Source of the DNA: Alicyclobacillus mali NBRC 102425
GTDB lineage: Bacteria; Bacillota; Bacilli; Alicyclobacillales; Alicyclobacillaceae
DNA length: 64,000 nucleotides
NCBI RefSeq assembly: GCF_001570745.1
Contig: NZ_BCSG01000008.1
Location: 1 to 64,000 of the forward strand
Direction: 5' to 3'
Below, one piece after another: positions 7,908 through 16,245 of the stretch (the stretch's first letter is position 1; the number at the start of each line of letters is the position of its first letter). Below the pieces are notes generated by a model, which worked only from the letters and a program-made list of their open reading frames with translations, ran no database searches and was not told the origin of the DNA. The translations under genes were made by a program, and so were the position numbers.

Positions 7908-8228
7908 GTGGAAGAGATCCGCACGAGCGAAAGGTATCGGGAAGCGGTGCAATCAGGCCGCGTGGTGGTGGAATTCTATGCGACGTGGTGTCCAGACTGC
8001 CGTCGCATTGAGCCATATTTGGGGGGATGGGAGGAAAAGTACCGTGAGCAATTCGCGCTGGTCCGCGTGAATCGGGACGAGGTGCCGGACTTGGCGGAAG
8101 AGTTGCAGATTCTCGGGATTCCGACCTTCCTCGTGTACGACCAAGGCCGCGAAGTCAAGCGGCTCTTCAGCCGCGACGCGAAGTCCAAGGAGCAGGTGGA
8201 GCAGTTCTTGGACCAGGCGTACGCCTGA
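7908..8228 (+). CDS. Thioredoxin-family protein with CPDC active site
   Basis: 106 aa, cytoplasmic, one thioredoxin domain. The active site is WCPDC (Cys28, Cys31) and the cis-proline loop reads GIPTFLV. CPDC instead of CGPC places it outside classical TrxA, among the thioredoxin-like proteins of Bacilli, and suggests a different redox potential or partner. GTG is the start, with GGAAGGGAG 8 bases upstream; TATAAT at 7879-7884 may be its -10. trxB lies two genes downstream, so a supply of electrons from thioredoxin reductase is plausible. Confidence 0.85.
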   Translation: MEEIRTSERYREAVQSGRVVVEFYATWCPDCRRIEPYLGGWEEKYREQFALVRVNRDEVPDLAEELQILGIPTFLVYDQGREVKRLFSRDAKSKEQVEQFLDQAYA

Positions 8229-8300
8229 TTTGTGCGATCACGGCCGCGGGCGGCAGTTGCCACTGCGGCCGTTCGCGCCAGGAGAGGGGCAGAGAGCGGT

Positions 8301-10214
8301 ATGACGTCGTTGCACCACTTTTTTCACCCGAAGGTGGTTGCGGTTGTGGGCGCGTCGAGAAATAAGGATCGACTCGGCCACGTCCTGTTTCGCCACATCT
8401 TGAACAGCGACTTTCGCGGGACGGTCTATCCCGTCAACCCATCGGCGCAATCGGTGGCCGCGGTGCGCGCCTACCCCAGCCTGCGCGACGTCCCGGAACC
8501 CGTCGATCTCGCCGTGCTCGTCGTGCCCGCTTCGCAGGTTTTGTCCGTGATCGACGACGTGATCGCGGCGGGCATCAAGCACGTGATGATCTTGTCGTCT
8601 GGGTTTTCCGACATGGACAAACCTGGCGAGGAGTTGGAGCGCGAGATCTCGGAAAAGCTGCGCGCGGCGGGGTGCCGCCTCATTGGCCCCAACAGCCTCG
8701 GCCTCATCCAGATGGACAGCGAGACGCGGCTGAACGCGAGCTTCGCGCCGAAGGTGCCGGAGTACGGTCATGTCGCCATCGCATCCCATTCTGGCGCGCT
8801 CGGCATCACCATCCTGGACTACGCGGCCTACATCGGTTTGGGCGTCGCCAGCTTCGTCAGCCTGGGCAACCGAGCGGACGTCTCGGGCAACGACCTGCTC
8901 CAATACTGGGGCGACGATCCGGCCATCGAGATGATCCTCCTGTACCTCGAGTCGTTTGGGAATCCAAGAAATTTCTCTCGGCTCGCCCGGCGCATCACAC
9001 GCCAGAAGCCCATCCTGGCTGTGAAGAGCGCGCGGACGCCCGTTGGCCACGATGTGGCGAACGCGCGCACGGTGTCGGTCGCGGCGGAGGACGCGACCGT
9101 CGAAGCGATGTTCCTGCAGGCGGGCGTCATCCGCGTGGATACGCTGCAGGAGCTGTTCGATGTCGCCGTCCTGCTGAAGGCAGGCCCTACGCGCGGTGGG
9201 CGCCGCGTGGCGGTTGTCACCAATACCGCCGGTGGGGCCGTAATGACCGTCGATCGCATTGTGCGCGAGGGACTCGATTTTGTCGGCCCGGTCATCAACG
9301 TGGGATTCGAGACGCTCGCCGAGAGCTACCGCGAGGTGCTGCCGCAGGTGTTGCGCGATCCGAGCGTGGATTCGGTCATCGTGCTCTTCACGCCTGTGGG
9401 CCCGTCCAATGAGGAGGCTGTGCGCGTCGCCATTTCGGCGGCACTGTGCGAAGTGGCGAACGATCCGCCCGCCCCAGGCGTCCGCCACCCATACGAGAAA
9501 CCGGTGGTGGCCAACTTTCTGACCACGGGCGACTACCGCGTGCGGATGCTTGAGGTGGACTCAGAGCGGCAGATCCCCATCTACCCGTTCCCGGAGCAGG
9601 CGGTTCGTGCGCTCGCGAAGGTCGTTGCGTATCACGAGTATCGCGAGAAGGATCCGGGCGTGATCCCGTTTGTGGACGGGATCGACACGGATTTGGCCAG
9701 GGCGCGCATGTTTCAGGAAATATCTGCCAAGTCGTATCGAGGCGAGGAGGACGTTCAGGGGCTCGTGATGCTCGATTGGCCCGCCGTCCGAGAGGTGCTG
9801 GCGGCCATCGGGCTGGACGCGGCGGATGCGCCGAACGCCCAAGCGGAAGAGCAGGCGAGCTTCAACATCGTCGTGGAGACCGATCCACTCTTTGGCCCGC
9901 TTCTGCGCCTGTACCTTTCCTCGGAGGAACGGGGCGCCGCGGCGCTCCGGCGCTCGGCCAAGACGCTGCCGACGGTGCGCCTCCTGCCGCTGACGGATGC
10001 GGACGCCAGAGAACTTTGGAGCGACGCGCTCTTGAACAGCGCTTCGTCGCGGATGAAGCCGCATGAGGACGTCGTGATCGACGCGATGATCCGAATGTCG
10101 CAGTGGGTGGAAGACGTGCCGGAGATTGTGGAGGCGGACCTGTATTTTGTCATTGAGGGAGACCGCGCCGTGTGCGTGGCGGGCCGAGTGGAAGTCGCGC
10201 GGCGCAACGGGTAA
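8301..10214 (+). CDS. Degenerate NDP-forming acyl-CoA synthetase-like protein, probably catalytically inactive
   Basis: 637 aa. Residues 8-130 are a CoA-binding Rossmann domain (VVAVVGASRNKDRLGHVLF), about 145-280 and 290-450 are the two succinyl-CoA-ligase-like domains, and 485-637 resemble the ATP-grasp domain. Two essential features are missing. The phosphohistidine motif (KSGR...SHTGALAG in active enzymes) reads KSARTPVGHDVANARTVSV, with Arg256 where the His should be. The ATP-grasp part runs from the first helix (DWPAVREVLAAIGL) straight to the late FNIVVETDPLFGP strand, skipping the ATP-binding lobe, and its metal-binding ELDINP equivalent reads EADLYF. It may be a CoA or acyl-CoA sensor. 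GGAGAGGGG precedes the ATG; trxB follows after 27 bases. Confidence 0.75.
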   Translation: MTSLHHFFHPKVVAVVGASRNKDRLGHVLFRHILNSDFRGTVYPVNPSAQSVAAVRAYPSLRDVPEPVDLAVLVVPASQVLSVIDDVIAAGIKHVMILSSGFSDMDKPGEELEREISEKLRAAGCRLIGPNSLGLIQMDSETRLNASFAPKVPEYGHVAIASHSGALGITILDYAAYIGLGVASFVSLGNRADVSGNDLLQYWGDDPAIEMILLYLESFGNPRNFSRLARRITRQKPILAVKSARTPVGHDVANARTVSVAAEDATVEAMFLQAGVIRVDTLQELFDVAVLLKAGPTRGGRRVAVVTNTAGGAVMTVDRIVREGLDFVGPVINVGFETLAESYREVLPQVLRDPSVDSVIVLFTPVGPSNEEAVRVAISAALCEVANDPPAPGVRHPYEKPVVANFLTTGDYRVRMLEVDSERQIPIYPFPEQAVRALAKVVAYHEYREKDPGVIPFVDGIDTDLARARMFQEISAKSYRGEEDVQGLVMLDWPAVREVLAAIGLDAADAPNAQAEEQASFNIVVETDPLFGPLLRLYLSSEERGAAALRRSAKTLPTVRLLPLTDADARELWSDALLNSASSRMKPHEDVVIDAMIRMSQWVEDVPEIVEADLYFVIEGDRAVCVAGRVEVARRNG

Positions 10215-10241
10215 CATATATGAAAGAGGGGAGGCCTTTCC

Positions 10242-11201
10242 ATGGAACACAGGAGGCTCATTATCCTGGGAACAGGGCCTGCCGGATACACGGCGGCCAT
10301 TTACGCGGCGCGAGCGAATCTCGAGCCGATGGTGTTTGAGGGAGACCAGGCGGGCGGCCAATTGACGCTGACGACCGAAGTGGAGAATTTCCCGGGCTTT
10401 CCGGATGGCGTGATGGGCCCGGAACTGATGGAGGCCATGAAGAAGCAGGCCGAGAAGTTCGGCGCGGAATTCAGACCGGGTGTTGCGACCGATGTCGACT
10501 TGTCGCAGCGCCCGTTTAAGGTCGTGATCGACAAGGAACGTGAATACACCGCGGACGCGCTCATCGTGGCGACGGGCGCTTCGGCCAAGCTGCTGGGTAT
10601 TGAGGGAGAGAGCGAGATGATTGGCCGGGGCGTGTCAACGTGCGCCACGTGCGACGGATTCTTCTTCCGAAACAAGCGCGTCATCGTGGTGGGCGGCGGC
10701 GACTCCGCCATGGAAGAGGCGACGTTCCTCACGAAATTCGCGTCCGAGGTGACGATTGTCCACCGCCGCGAGGAGTTCCGCGCGTCGAAGATCATGCAGG
10801 AGCGCGCCAAGTCGAATCCGAAAATCCGGTTTGTGATGAACGTGCAGTCGAAGCGCGTGCTGTCAGATGGCAACAAGGTGACGGGGCTCGAGGTGGTGGA
10901 CAACCAGACGGGCGAGACGAAGGTGCTCGAGGCGGACGGCGTGTTCGTCGCCATCGGCCACAAACCGAACACGGACTTCCTGCGCGGCCAGCTCGAGTTG
11001 GACGACATCGGGTACATCATCACCAAGGGCAACACGTCGGAGACGAGCGTGGAAGGAGTCTTTGCCTGCGGCGACGTGATGGATTCGCGCTATCGGCAGG
11101 CCATCACAGCGGCGGGATCTGGCTGCAAAGCGGCCATGGACGCAGAGAAGTTCCTGGAGGGTCAGGCGGCGCACGATTGGTCGGTGTCGCTCAACGCCTG
11201 A
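10242..11201 (+). CDS. trxB: Thioredoxin-disulfide reductase
   Basis: 319 aa cytoplasmic flavoprotein that passes electrons from NADPH through FAD to thioredoxin. FAD site GTGPAGYTAAIYAARA at residues 10-25, redox pair CATC at Cys134/Cys137, NADPH site VVGGGDSAMEEATFL with HRREEFRA, and FAD C-terminal motif GVFACGDVMDSRYRQ. Length is normal for bacterial TrxB. A ribosome site GAGGGGAGG precedes the ATG. It may be co-transcribed with the pseudo-synthetase gene; the usual hprK-lgt neighbourhood is absent. Confidence 0.95.
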   Translation: MEHRRLIILGTGPAGYTAAIYAARANLEPMVFEGDQAGGQLTLTTEVENFPGFPDGVMGPELMEAMKKQAEKFGAEFRPGVATDVDLSQRPFKVVIDKEREYTADALIVATGASAKLLGIEGESEMIGRGVSTCATCDGFFFRNKRVIVVGGGDSAMEEATFLTKFASEVTIVHRREEFRASKIMQERAKSNPKIRFVMNVQSKRVLSDGNKVTGLEVVDNQTGETKVLEADGVFVAIGHKPNTDFLRGQLELDDIGYIITKGNTSETSVEGVFACGDVMDSRYRQAITAAGSGCKAAMDAEKFLEGQAAHDWSVSLNA

Positions 11202-11304
11202 CCTCTGGACGGGATTTCTGGTTCCGGCACCGTCTGCATGTCGGGTGCGACGATGGCGCATACTTCAGGCGAAACATCCACTTCAAAGAAGGAGTGACGC
11301 CTAG

Positions 11305-11958
11305 ATGCAGCCGATGCAACCGACGTATGGTGGCCAGGGCCAGGGAATGGGCTACAATGCGCAGGTGTATCAGCAGATGCGCCAGTTCGCCACCCCGGCC
11401 GAAACGGTTCATCAGCACATGCAACAGGACGCGCAGTACGCACAGCCGTCTTACGGCTACGCGCCGATGGGGACCATGGGCATGGGCCACAGCATGCTGA
11501 GCCAGTTTGGGTCCAATCCGCAGATGGTTCGTCAACACATTCAGCAGGACCTGCAACAGTACGGCGGGCACCCGATGGGACAAGCGATGGCGGGGATGCA
11601 TGACAGTGCTGGATATGGTATGGGGTACGGCTCGTACGGCACGCCTCATCAGGCGCATGTCGTCTCCATGCAGGGACGCCAGGCGTATCAACAGGCGGCG
11701 GGCCAAGCACAAGGTGGCTACGGCATGTCGCCCTCGGGTTACGGCCCGCAATTCGGTATGATGGGTGCACAGGGCCACGCGCAACCCTACCAGCAACCGT
11801 ATCAACAGATGATGCACATGCAACCCGGTCAACAAGCTTACGGTTACGGGATGCAGAACCATCCGTCGCGCGGCGCGTTTGCACAATATGGGACGGATCC
11901 CCAGGTGGTGCGCCAACACATTCAGCAGGATCTCGGCTATTACGGTGCGATGCAGTGA
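11305..11958 (+). CDS. Low-complexity Gln/Met/Gly/Tyr-rich protein with three internal repeats
   Basis: 217 aa without cysteine, signal peptide or membrane helix. Gln, Met, Gly, Tyr and His make up most of it. A repeat occurs three times, at residues 25-42, 65-82 and 192-209, with the shared core V-x-Q-H-(I/M)-Q-Q-D preceded by Q-(F/Y)-(A/G)-(T/S). The long spacer (90-185) is PYQQPYQQ/GYG-type. AAGGAGTG lies 11 bases before the ATG. Composition and repeats resemble spore-coat or other self-assembling proteins. CATACTTCA near 11261 faintly resembles a sporulation-type -10, which is weak evidence. I cannot assign a function. Confidence 0.75.
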   Translation: MQPMQPTYGGQGQGMGYNAQVYQQMRQFATPAETVHQHMQQDAQYAQPSYGYAPMGTMGMGHSMLSQFGSNPQMVRQHIQQDLQQYGGHPMGQAMAGMHDSAGYGMGYGSYGTPHQAHVVSMQGRQAYQQAAGQAQGGYGMSPSGYGPQFGMMGAQGHAQPYQQPYQQMMHMQPGQQAYGYGMQNHPSRGAFAQYGTDPQVVRQHIQQDLGYYGAMQ

Positions 11959-11964
11959 CACAAC

Positions 11965-12003
11965 GGGCCAGTCGCCAAGTAGGGCGGCTGGCCCTGTTCT
12001 TTC
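11965..12003 (+). terminator. Intrinsic terminator after the repeat-protein gene
   Basis: Stem GGGCCAG-CGCC / GGGCG-CTGGCCC with one mismatch and a 5-base loop, followed by TGTTCTTTCT. Confidence 0.75.
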
Positions 12004-12044
12004 TGTTTCGCATGAGCAGTCAGAGCCCGATTCTGGCCATTTCC

Positions 12045-12497
12045 TTAATCGTCGAGCGCGCCGCGGATGGTACCCACGAGTCGGTCCACATCGTTCGTCT
12101 CTCGCAGCGCGCCGACAAAGTCATCGTGCATGAGCTTGCGCGCCAGTTTCGACAGCAGGCGAAGGTGGTCATCGTGAGCGCCTTCTGGCACCAGAATGAG
12201 GAACACCGTGTCGACGGGGGCGCCGTCCAGGCTGTTCCAGTCCACTGGTTTTGCCAGCCGGGCGAACATCAGCGCGGCTTCCCGCACCGCCGATGATTTT
12301 CCGTGCGGAATGGCGATGCCCTTCCCGAATCCGGTCGTACCTTCTTCTTCGCGGTGCTCGACGGCCTGAACCGCAACGTCCACGTTGTCCACGTGGCCCA
12401 AGCGAAAAGCCAGTTCCACCATCCGTCGAATGACGTCCGTGCGCGTCGCGATAGATTCGTCCAGAAAGCACACGTGCTCGCGCGTCAGCATCGTCAT
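12045..12497 (-). CDS. PTS fructose-type IIA protein
   Basis: 150 aa, a free-standing IIA domain of the fructose/mannitol family. His65 in FGKGIAIPHGKS is the site phosphorylated by HPr; the following ALMFARLAKPVDW and DTVFLILVPEGAHDDHLRLLSKLAR strands are typical. In most Firmicutes this domain is fused to FruA; here it is separate and transcribed away from fruR-fruK-IIBC. It should phosphorylate Cys10 of the IIBC protein encoded at 14493-15902. A good promoter with an inverted repeat lies at 12611-12646, leaving a leader of about 100 bases. Confidence 0.88.
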   Translation of the reverse strand: MTMLTREHVCFLDESIATRTDVIRRMVELAFRLGHVDNVDVAVQAVEHREEEGTTGFGKGIAIPHGKSSAVREAALMFARLAKPVDWNSLDGAPVDTVFLILVPEGAHDDHLRLLSKLARKLMHDDFVGALRETNDVDRLVGTIRGALDD

Positions 12498-12610
12498 CTT
12501 CTTCGATCATCCTTTCGCCACGAATCCTGAGGTCGCGTGATTCGTCGGGCGTGGCGCGGCGCCGCCCCAAGCGTTTACACGCGGAATCGATACCCCGATT
12601 GACAACCTCC

Positions 12611-12646
12611 ATGCTACACCATAAAATGATCGCAATCAATCATTTT
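12611..12646 (-). promoter_or_regulatory. Promoter of the IIA gene with overlapping operator-like inverted repeat
   Basis: Minus-strand TTGATT (12634-12639) and TAGCAT (12611-12616) are 17 bases apart. A perfect inverted repeat, AAAATGAT-N8-ATCATTTT (12623-12646), covers the -35 element and spacer. It lies in the intergenic region shared with the DeoR-family gene, so binding by that repressor is the obvious hypothesis. Confidence 0.65.
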
Positions 12647-12749
12647 CGAGCATATTTGAGCGCTCGTATGTGAAGGATAGGCCATCGTTCGCGAGCGAAT
12701 GACGACCGGAGAACAACGATTTGCAAGCGCCGAGCGGGAGGTGAGCGGC

Positions 12750-13523
12750 ATGTTCGCGGACGAGCGCAAGGCCCGCATTGCGCAACACGTGCTTGTGCAC
12801 AAGCGAGCGACCGTGAGCGAACTTGCGCAGATGTTTCAAGCTTCCGAATCCACGATTCGGCGAGATTTGCAAGAACTAGAGGAGCAGGGCGTGTTGCACC
12901 GCACGCACGGCGGCGCGGTGGCCAAGGAAGTGGCCGCATTCGAGCCGACTTGGAGCGAGAAGCGAATCCAGAACCAGGATGCGAAGACGCGCATCGCCGC
13001 GCTCGCTCTCGAACTCGTGCGGCCAGGGCAAGTGTTGCTGCTCGACGCAGGGACGACGACATACGAAATCGCCCGGCAGTGGCGCCATGAGGGCGTGACG
13101 GTTGTCACCAACAGCCTGGATATCGCCTCCGAACTCAGCTCACGCCGTGAACTGGATCTCGTCATGTTGGGCGGTCAGTTTCGCGCCAAGACCGGCGCCT
13201 TTGTCGGTCCGTTTGCGGAGCGCATGTTGGGCGAATTGCATGTCGATATCGCCTTTTTAGGCGCGAACGGCGTCGATTTCCGTGGCATCACCACGCCCAA
13301 TCCCCAGGAGGCGGCCGTCAAGCGGGCGATGGTCACGAGTGCCGACCGTGTGGTTGTCGTGGCGGATCGCACCAAGCTCCATCAGACCGCGTTTGTGCGC
13401 GTGGCTACCTGGGACGAGATCGACATGTGGGTGTCGGACGGTCCCCTGCCGGACGGTGAGTGGCGCCAATGGCAGGCGGAAACCGAGGTGGAGTTCATCT
13501 GTGACAACGAGCATGGGGGGTGA
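12750..13523 (+). CDS. fruR: DeoR-family repressor of the fructose PTS operon
   Basis: 257 aa. N-terminal winged helix (RKARIAQHVLVHKRATVSEL, then ESTIRRDLQELEEQGVLHRTHGGA) is the DeoR signature; the C-terminal DeoRC sensor domain carries DAGTTTYEIA and GANGVDFRGITTPNPQEAAVKRAM, the sugar-phosphate-binding elements. The effector is presumably fructose-1-phosphate. ATG 12750 is chosen because GGGAGGTG lies 6 bases upstream; a longer frame from 12699 has no ribosome site. fruK starts 4 bases after the stop. Confidence 0.85.
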   Translation: MFADERKARIAQHVLVHKRATVSELAQMFQASESTIRRDLQELEEQGVLHRTHGGAVAKEVAAFEPTWSEKRIQNQDAKTRIAALALELVRPGQVLLLDAGTTTYEIARQWRHEGVTVVTNSLDIASELSSRRELDLVMLGGQFRAKTGAFVGPFAERMLGELHVDIAFLGANGVDFRGITTPNPQEAAVKRAMVTSADRVVVVADRTKLHQTAFVRVATWDEIDMWVSDGPLPDGEWRQWQAETEVEFICDNEHGG

Positions 13524-13527
13524 TTGG

Positions 13528-14508
13528 ATGACGGCGCAGTCGGAGGAGTCAGAGAACCTCCGCTCGACGGATATCGTGACGGTGACCGTCAATCCGGCGA
13601 TCGACGTGTACGTGCGCACACAGACCCTCCAGCCGGGCGAACTGCACCGCGTGGACGAACAGATTCTCGTCCCTGGTGGCAAGGGCGTGAATGTCTCGCG
13701 CGCGCTCGAGGCGATGGGCAGAGAAAGTCGATCGCTCGGGTTTGCAGGCGGTTCACGTGGGCGGTGGCTTGCCTCCTCGCTTCCGGAGTGGGCCCGGTGG
13801 ATCCCCATCGCGGGGGAGACGCGGATGAACCTGAAGGTGATGGAGGACAACGGTCGGCTGACCGAGCTGAACGGGCCTTCGCCTCACATCGACGCCGAGA
13901 GCTGGGCGCTAATGAGTGCTCAGGTGCTCGAGGCCTTGCGGCCGGGGGCGTGGCTCGTCATCGCCGGGAATCTGCCGGATGGATGTCCTGTGGATGGCTA
14001 TCGCGCGTGGACGGAGGCGGCAGCGCAGAAGGGGGCCCGCGTCGTCCTCGATTCAAGTGGTGATGCGCTGCGCGTGGCGCTGGAAGCTCGTCCGCACGTC
14101 GTGAAGCCAAATCGGCAGGAGCTCGCGGAGTGGGCCAAGGCTCCGGTGCTGGACGTGGCGGACGCGGTTCGACAGGCGCGGCGCATGGCTCAATACGCAG
14201 CCTGCGTCGTGGTCTCGCTCGGCGCGGAGGGCGCCATCGCGGTCACGCAAGAGGGCGTTTGGCGCGCGCGGGTGCCGAGCGTGAAGGTGGTATCGCCAGT
14301 GGGCGCCGGGGACAGTCTCGTGGCCGGAATGGTCCATGCGCTCTCAAGTGAACTTCCCGTGCCCGAGGCGCTCGCCTTCGCGTCAGCGACCGCAACGTGC
14401 AAGGTGGCGCTGCCGCCTGGTACCTTTCCGTCGCTCGGACAAATTGCGGCGATGGAGCGACAGATTGAAATCGAAACATGGAGGGATGTGTTGTGGCCAA
14501 GTTCGTAG
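13528..14508 (+). CDS. fruK: 1-phosphofructokinase
   Basis: 326 aa PfkB-family kinase that converts fructose-1-phosphate to fructose-1,6-bisphosphate. VTVNPAIDVYV (18-28), GGKGVNVSRAL (50-60) and VVSPVGAGDSLVAGMVHAL with catalytic Asp262 are the family motifs. A short hydrophilic N-terminal extension (residues 1-14) precedes the domain. It lies between fruR and fruA and its 3' end overlaps fruA by 16 bases, in keeping with one operon. Confidence 0.92.
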   Translation: MTAQSEESENLRSTDIVTVTVNPAIDVYVRTQTLQPGELHRVDEQILVPGGKGVNVSRALEAMGRESRSLGFAGGSRGRWLASSLPEWARWIPIAGETRMNLKVMEDNGRLTELNGPSPHIDAESWALMSAQVLEALRPGAWLVIAGNLPDGCPVDGYRAWTEAAAQKGARVVLDSSGDALRVALEARPHVVKPNRQELAEWAKAPVLDVADAVRQARRMAQYAACVVVSLGAEGAIAVTQEGVWRARVPSVKVVSPVGAGDSLVAGMVHALSSELPVPEALAFASATATCKVALPPGTFPSLGQIAAMERQIEIETWRDVLWPSS

Positions 14509-15902
14509 CGGTGACCGCGTGCCCAACCGGAATCGCGCACACGTTCATGGCGCAGGAGGCGCTTCTGCAGGCTGGGAAGAAGTTGGGGCACGACGTGCGC
14601 GTCGAGACGCAGGGCGCGCTCGGCGCCGAGGACGCGTTGACCGAGGCCGAGATCCGCGAGGCGGACGCCGTCATCGTGGCGGCGGATAAGCAGGTCGATC
14701 TCGACCGGTTTCAAGGAAAGCGCTTGTTGCAGACGTCTGTGAGCGCCGCCATCAAGGAGCCGGAGAAGCTGCTGGAAGATGCGCTGCGGGCGCCGACATT
14801 TGATCCTGACGGATCGCCCGGGGCGCTCGACGAGATTCAGGCCGCGAAGCAGGCGCGCAACCAAGGGACGCCCGCCGTCTACCGCCACCTGATGAACGGC
14901 GTGTCGCACATGTTGCCGCTTGTCATCGCCGGGGGCATCTTCATTGCGCTGTCCACGGCTATCGACATCAACGGCCAGTCCTCCTTGGCTCAGGCGTTTG
15001 ACAACATCGGCGGCGGATCGGCCTTTAAGCTGTTTGTTCCCGTTCTGGCGGCCTTCATCGCGCAGTCCATCGCGGATCGCGCCGCGTTCGCGGCAGGGCT
15101 CATCGGCGGTTGGATTGGCACGCAGGGGACCATGTATCACGCGGGACCGAACGCGAGCGCTGGGTATCTGGGAGGCATCATCGCAGGGTTCGTGGCGGGC
15201 TATGTCACGCTTGCGCTGAAAAAGTGGATCCGGGTGCCGCGATCGCTCGAAGGCATCAAAACCGTTCTCATCCTTCCGGTTCTGTCCGTGGGCATCGTGG
15301 GGCTGCTGATGATCTACGTCTTGGGCCATCCGGTGGCCGCGCTGATGGGCGCGTTGTCCAGTGGCCTCATGCACATTGGCGCGAGCGCGTCGCTCGGGCT
15401 CGGCGCCCTGCTCGGCCTGATGATGGCCTTCGACATGGGCGGTCCGTTCAACAAGGTGGCGTATTTCTTTGCTGTCGGCCTGCTGGCCACGAAGACGCCG
15501 GAAGCAGAGATGATCATGGCAGCTGTGATGGGGGCGGGCATGGTTCCGCCGCTCGCGATGGCCATCTCAGCTTTCGCCGCGCCGCGCAAGTACTCGCCGG
15601 AGGAGCGGGACGCCGCGAAAGCCGCCGTGATTCTGGGGGCCTGCTTCATCACCGAAGGAGCTATCCCGTTCGCAACGCGAGATCCGCTCCGCGTGATCCC
15701 GTCCATCATGGTGGGATCCGCCGTGACGGGCGCCCTCAGCATGCTGTTCCACGTCACGAACCCGGCGCCGCACGGAGGCATCTTCGTGTTCCCGCTCATC
15801 GGGCACTGGTACCTGTTCGTGGTCGCCATCCTCGTCGGGGCGGGCGTGGGCGCCGCCATGGTCACGGCGCTCAAGCGGGAAATCCAGGCTCAGTCCGCCT
15901 GA
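14493..15902 (+). CDS. fruA: PTS fructose transporter subunit IIBC
   Basis: 469 aa. The IIB domain (about 1-100) begins AKFVAVTACPTGIAHTFMAQ with phosphorylated Cys10; after a linker the IIC domain (about 130-465) carries eight or more membrane segments, with GGWIGTQGTMYHAGPNASAG and the conserved FITEGAIPFATRDPLRVIPS loop. It imports fructose and delivers fructose-1-phosphate. The IIA domain usually found at the N-terminus is missing and is supplied by the divergent gene at 12045-12497. GTG 14493 is chosen because GGAGGG lies 7 bases upstream. Confidence 0.92.
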   Translation: MAKFVAVTACPTGIAHTFMAQEALLQAGKKLGHDVRVETQGALGAEDALTEAEIREADAVIVAADKQVDLDRFQGKRLLQTSVSAAIKEPEKLLEDALRAPTFDPDGSPGALDEIQAAKQARNQGTPAVYRHLMNGVSHMLPLVIAGGIFIALSTAIDINGQSSLAQAFDNIGGGSAFKLFVPVLAAFIAQSIADRAAFAAGLIGGWIGTQGTMYHAGPNASAGYLGGIIAGFVAGYVTLALKKWIRVPRSLEGIKTVLILPVLSVGIVGLLMIYVLGHPVAALMGALSSGLMHIGASASLGLGALLGLMMAFDMGGPFNKVAYFFAVGLLATKTPEAEMIMAAVMGAGMVPPLAMAISAFAAPRKYSPEERDAAKAAVILGACFITEGAIPFATRDPLRVIPSIMVGSAVTGALSMLFHVTNPAPHGGIFVFPLIGHWYLFVVAILVGAGVGAAMVTALKREIQAQSA

Positions 15903-16245
15903 TGTGTTGGCAGGCGAAGTTCGCAGCACGCACGCAGGAGACTCGATCCGTCATCCCGCATCCGCACGCGGCTTACAAGCGGCCCCAGATCTTGCGCTGG
16001 GGTCGCTCCATCGTGTCTGACATCGTGTCTAATCCACGAGAACCCTCGGCATGTGCCAATCCGTGATGCCGACGCCGCCCGCGTCCTCTCCTCCTGCCCG
16101 CTCCTCCGCCTATTCTGCATCTTGCAATTTCCCGTCGAATGTCGCCTTCCATGGCTGAGTTGGGGCTCGGCCGCGGTCGCCGAGACAAGGGCGCATGGAC
16201 TGTGGCACAATAGCCGTGAGACTCGAAGGGATGGGGGACGGCTGG
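15903..16245. other. Intergenic region between fruA and the amidase gene
   Basis: 343 bases without a convincing gene. A CCCCAG / CTGGGG hairpin at about 15980-16003 could end the fru operon but has no T run. No clear -35/-10 pair was found for the amidase. Confidence 0.5.
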
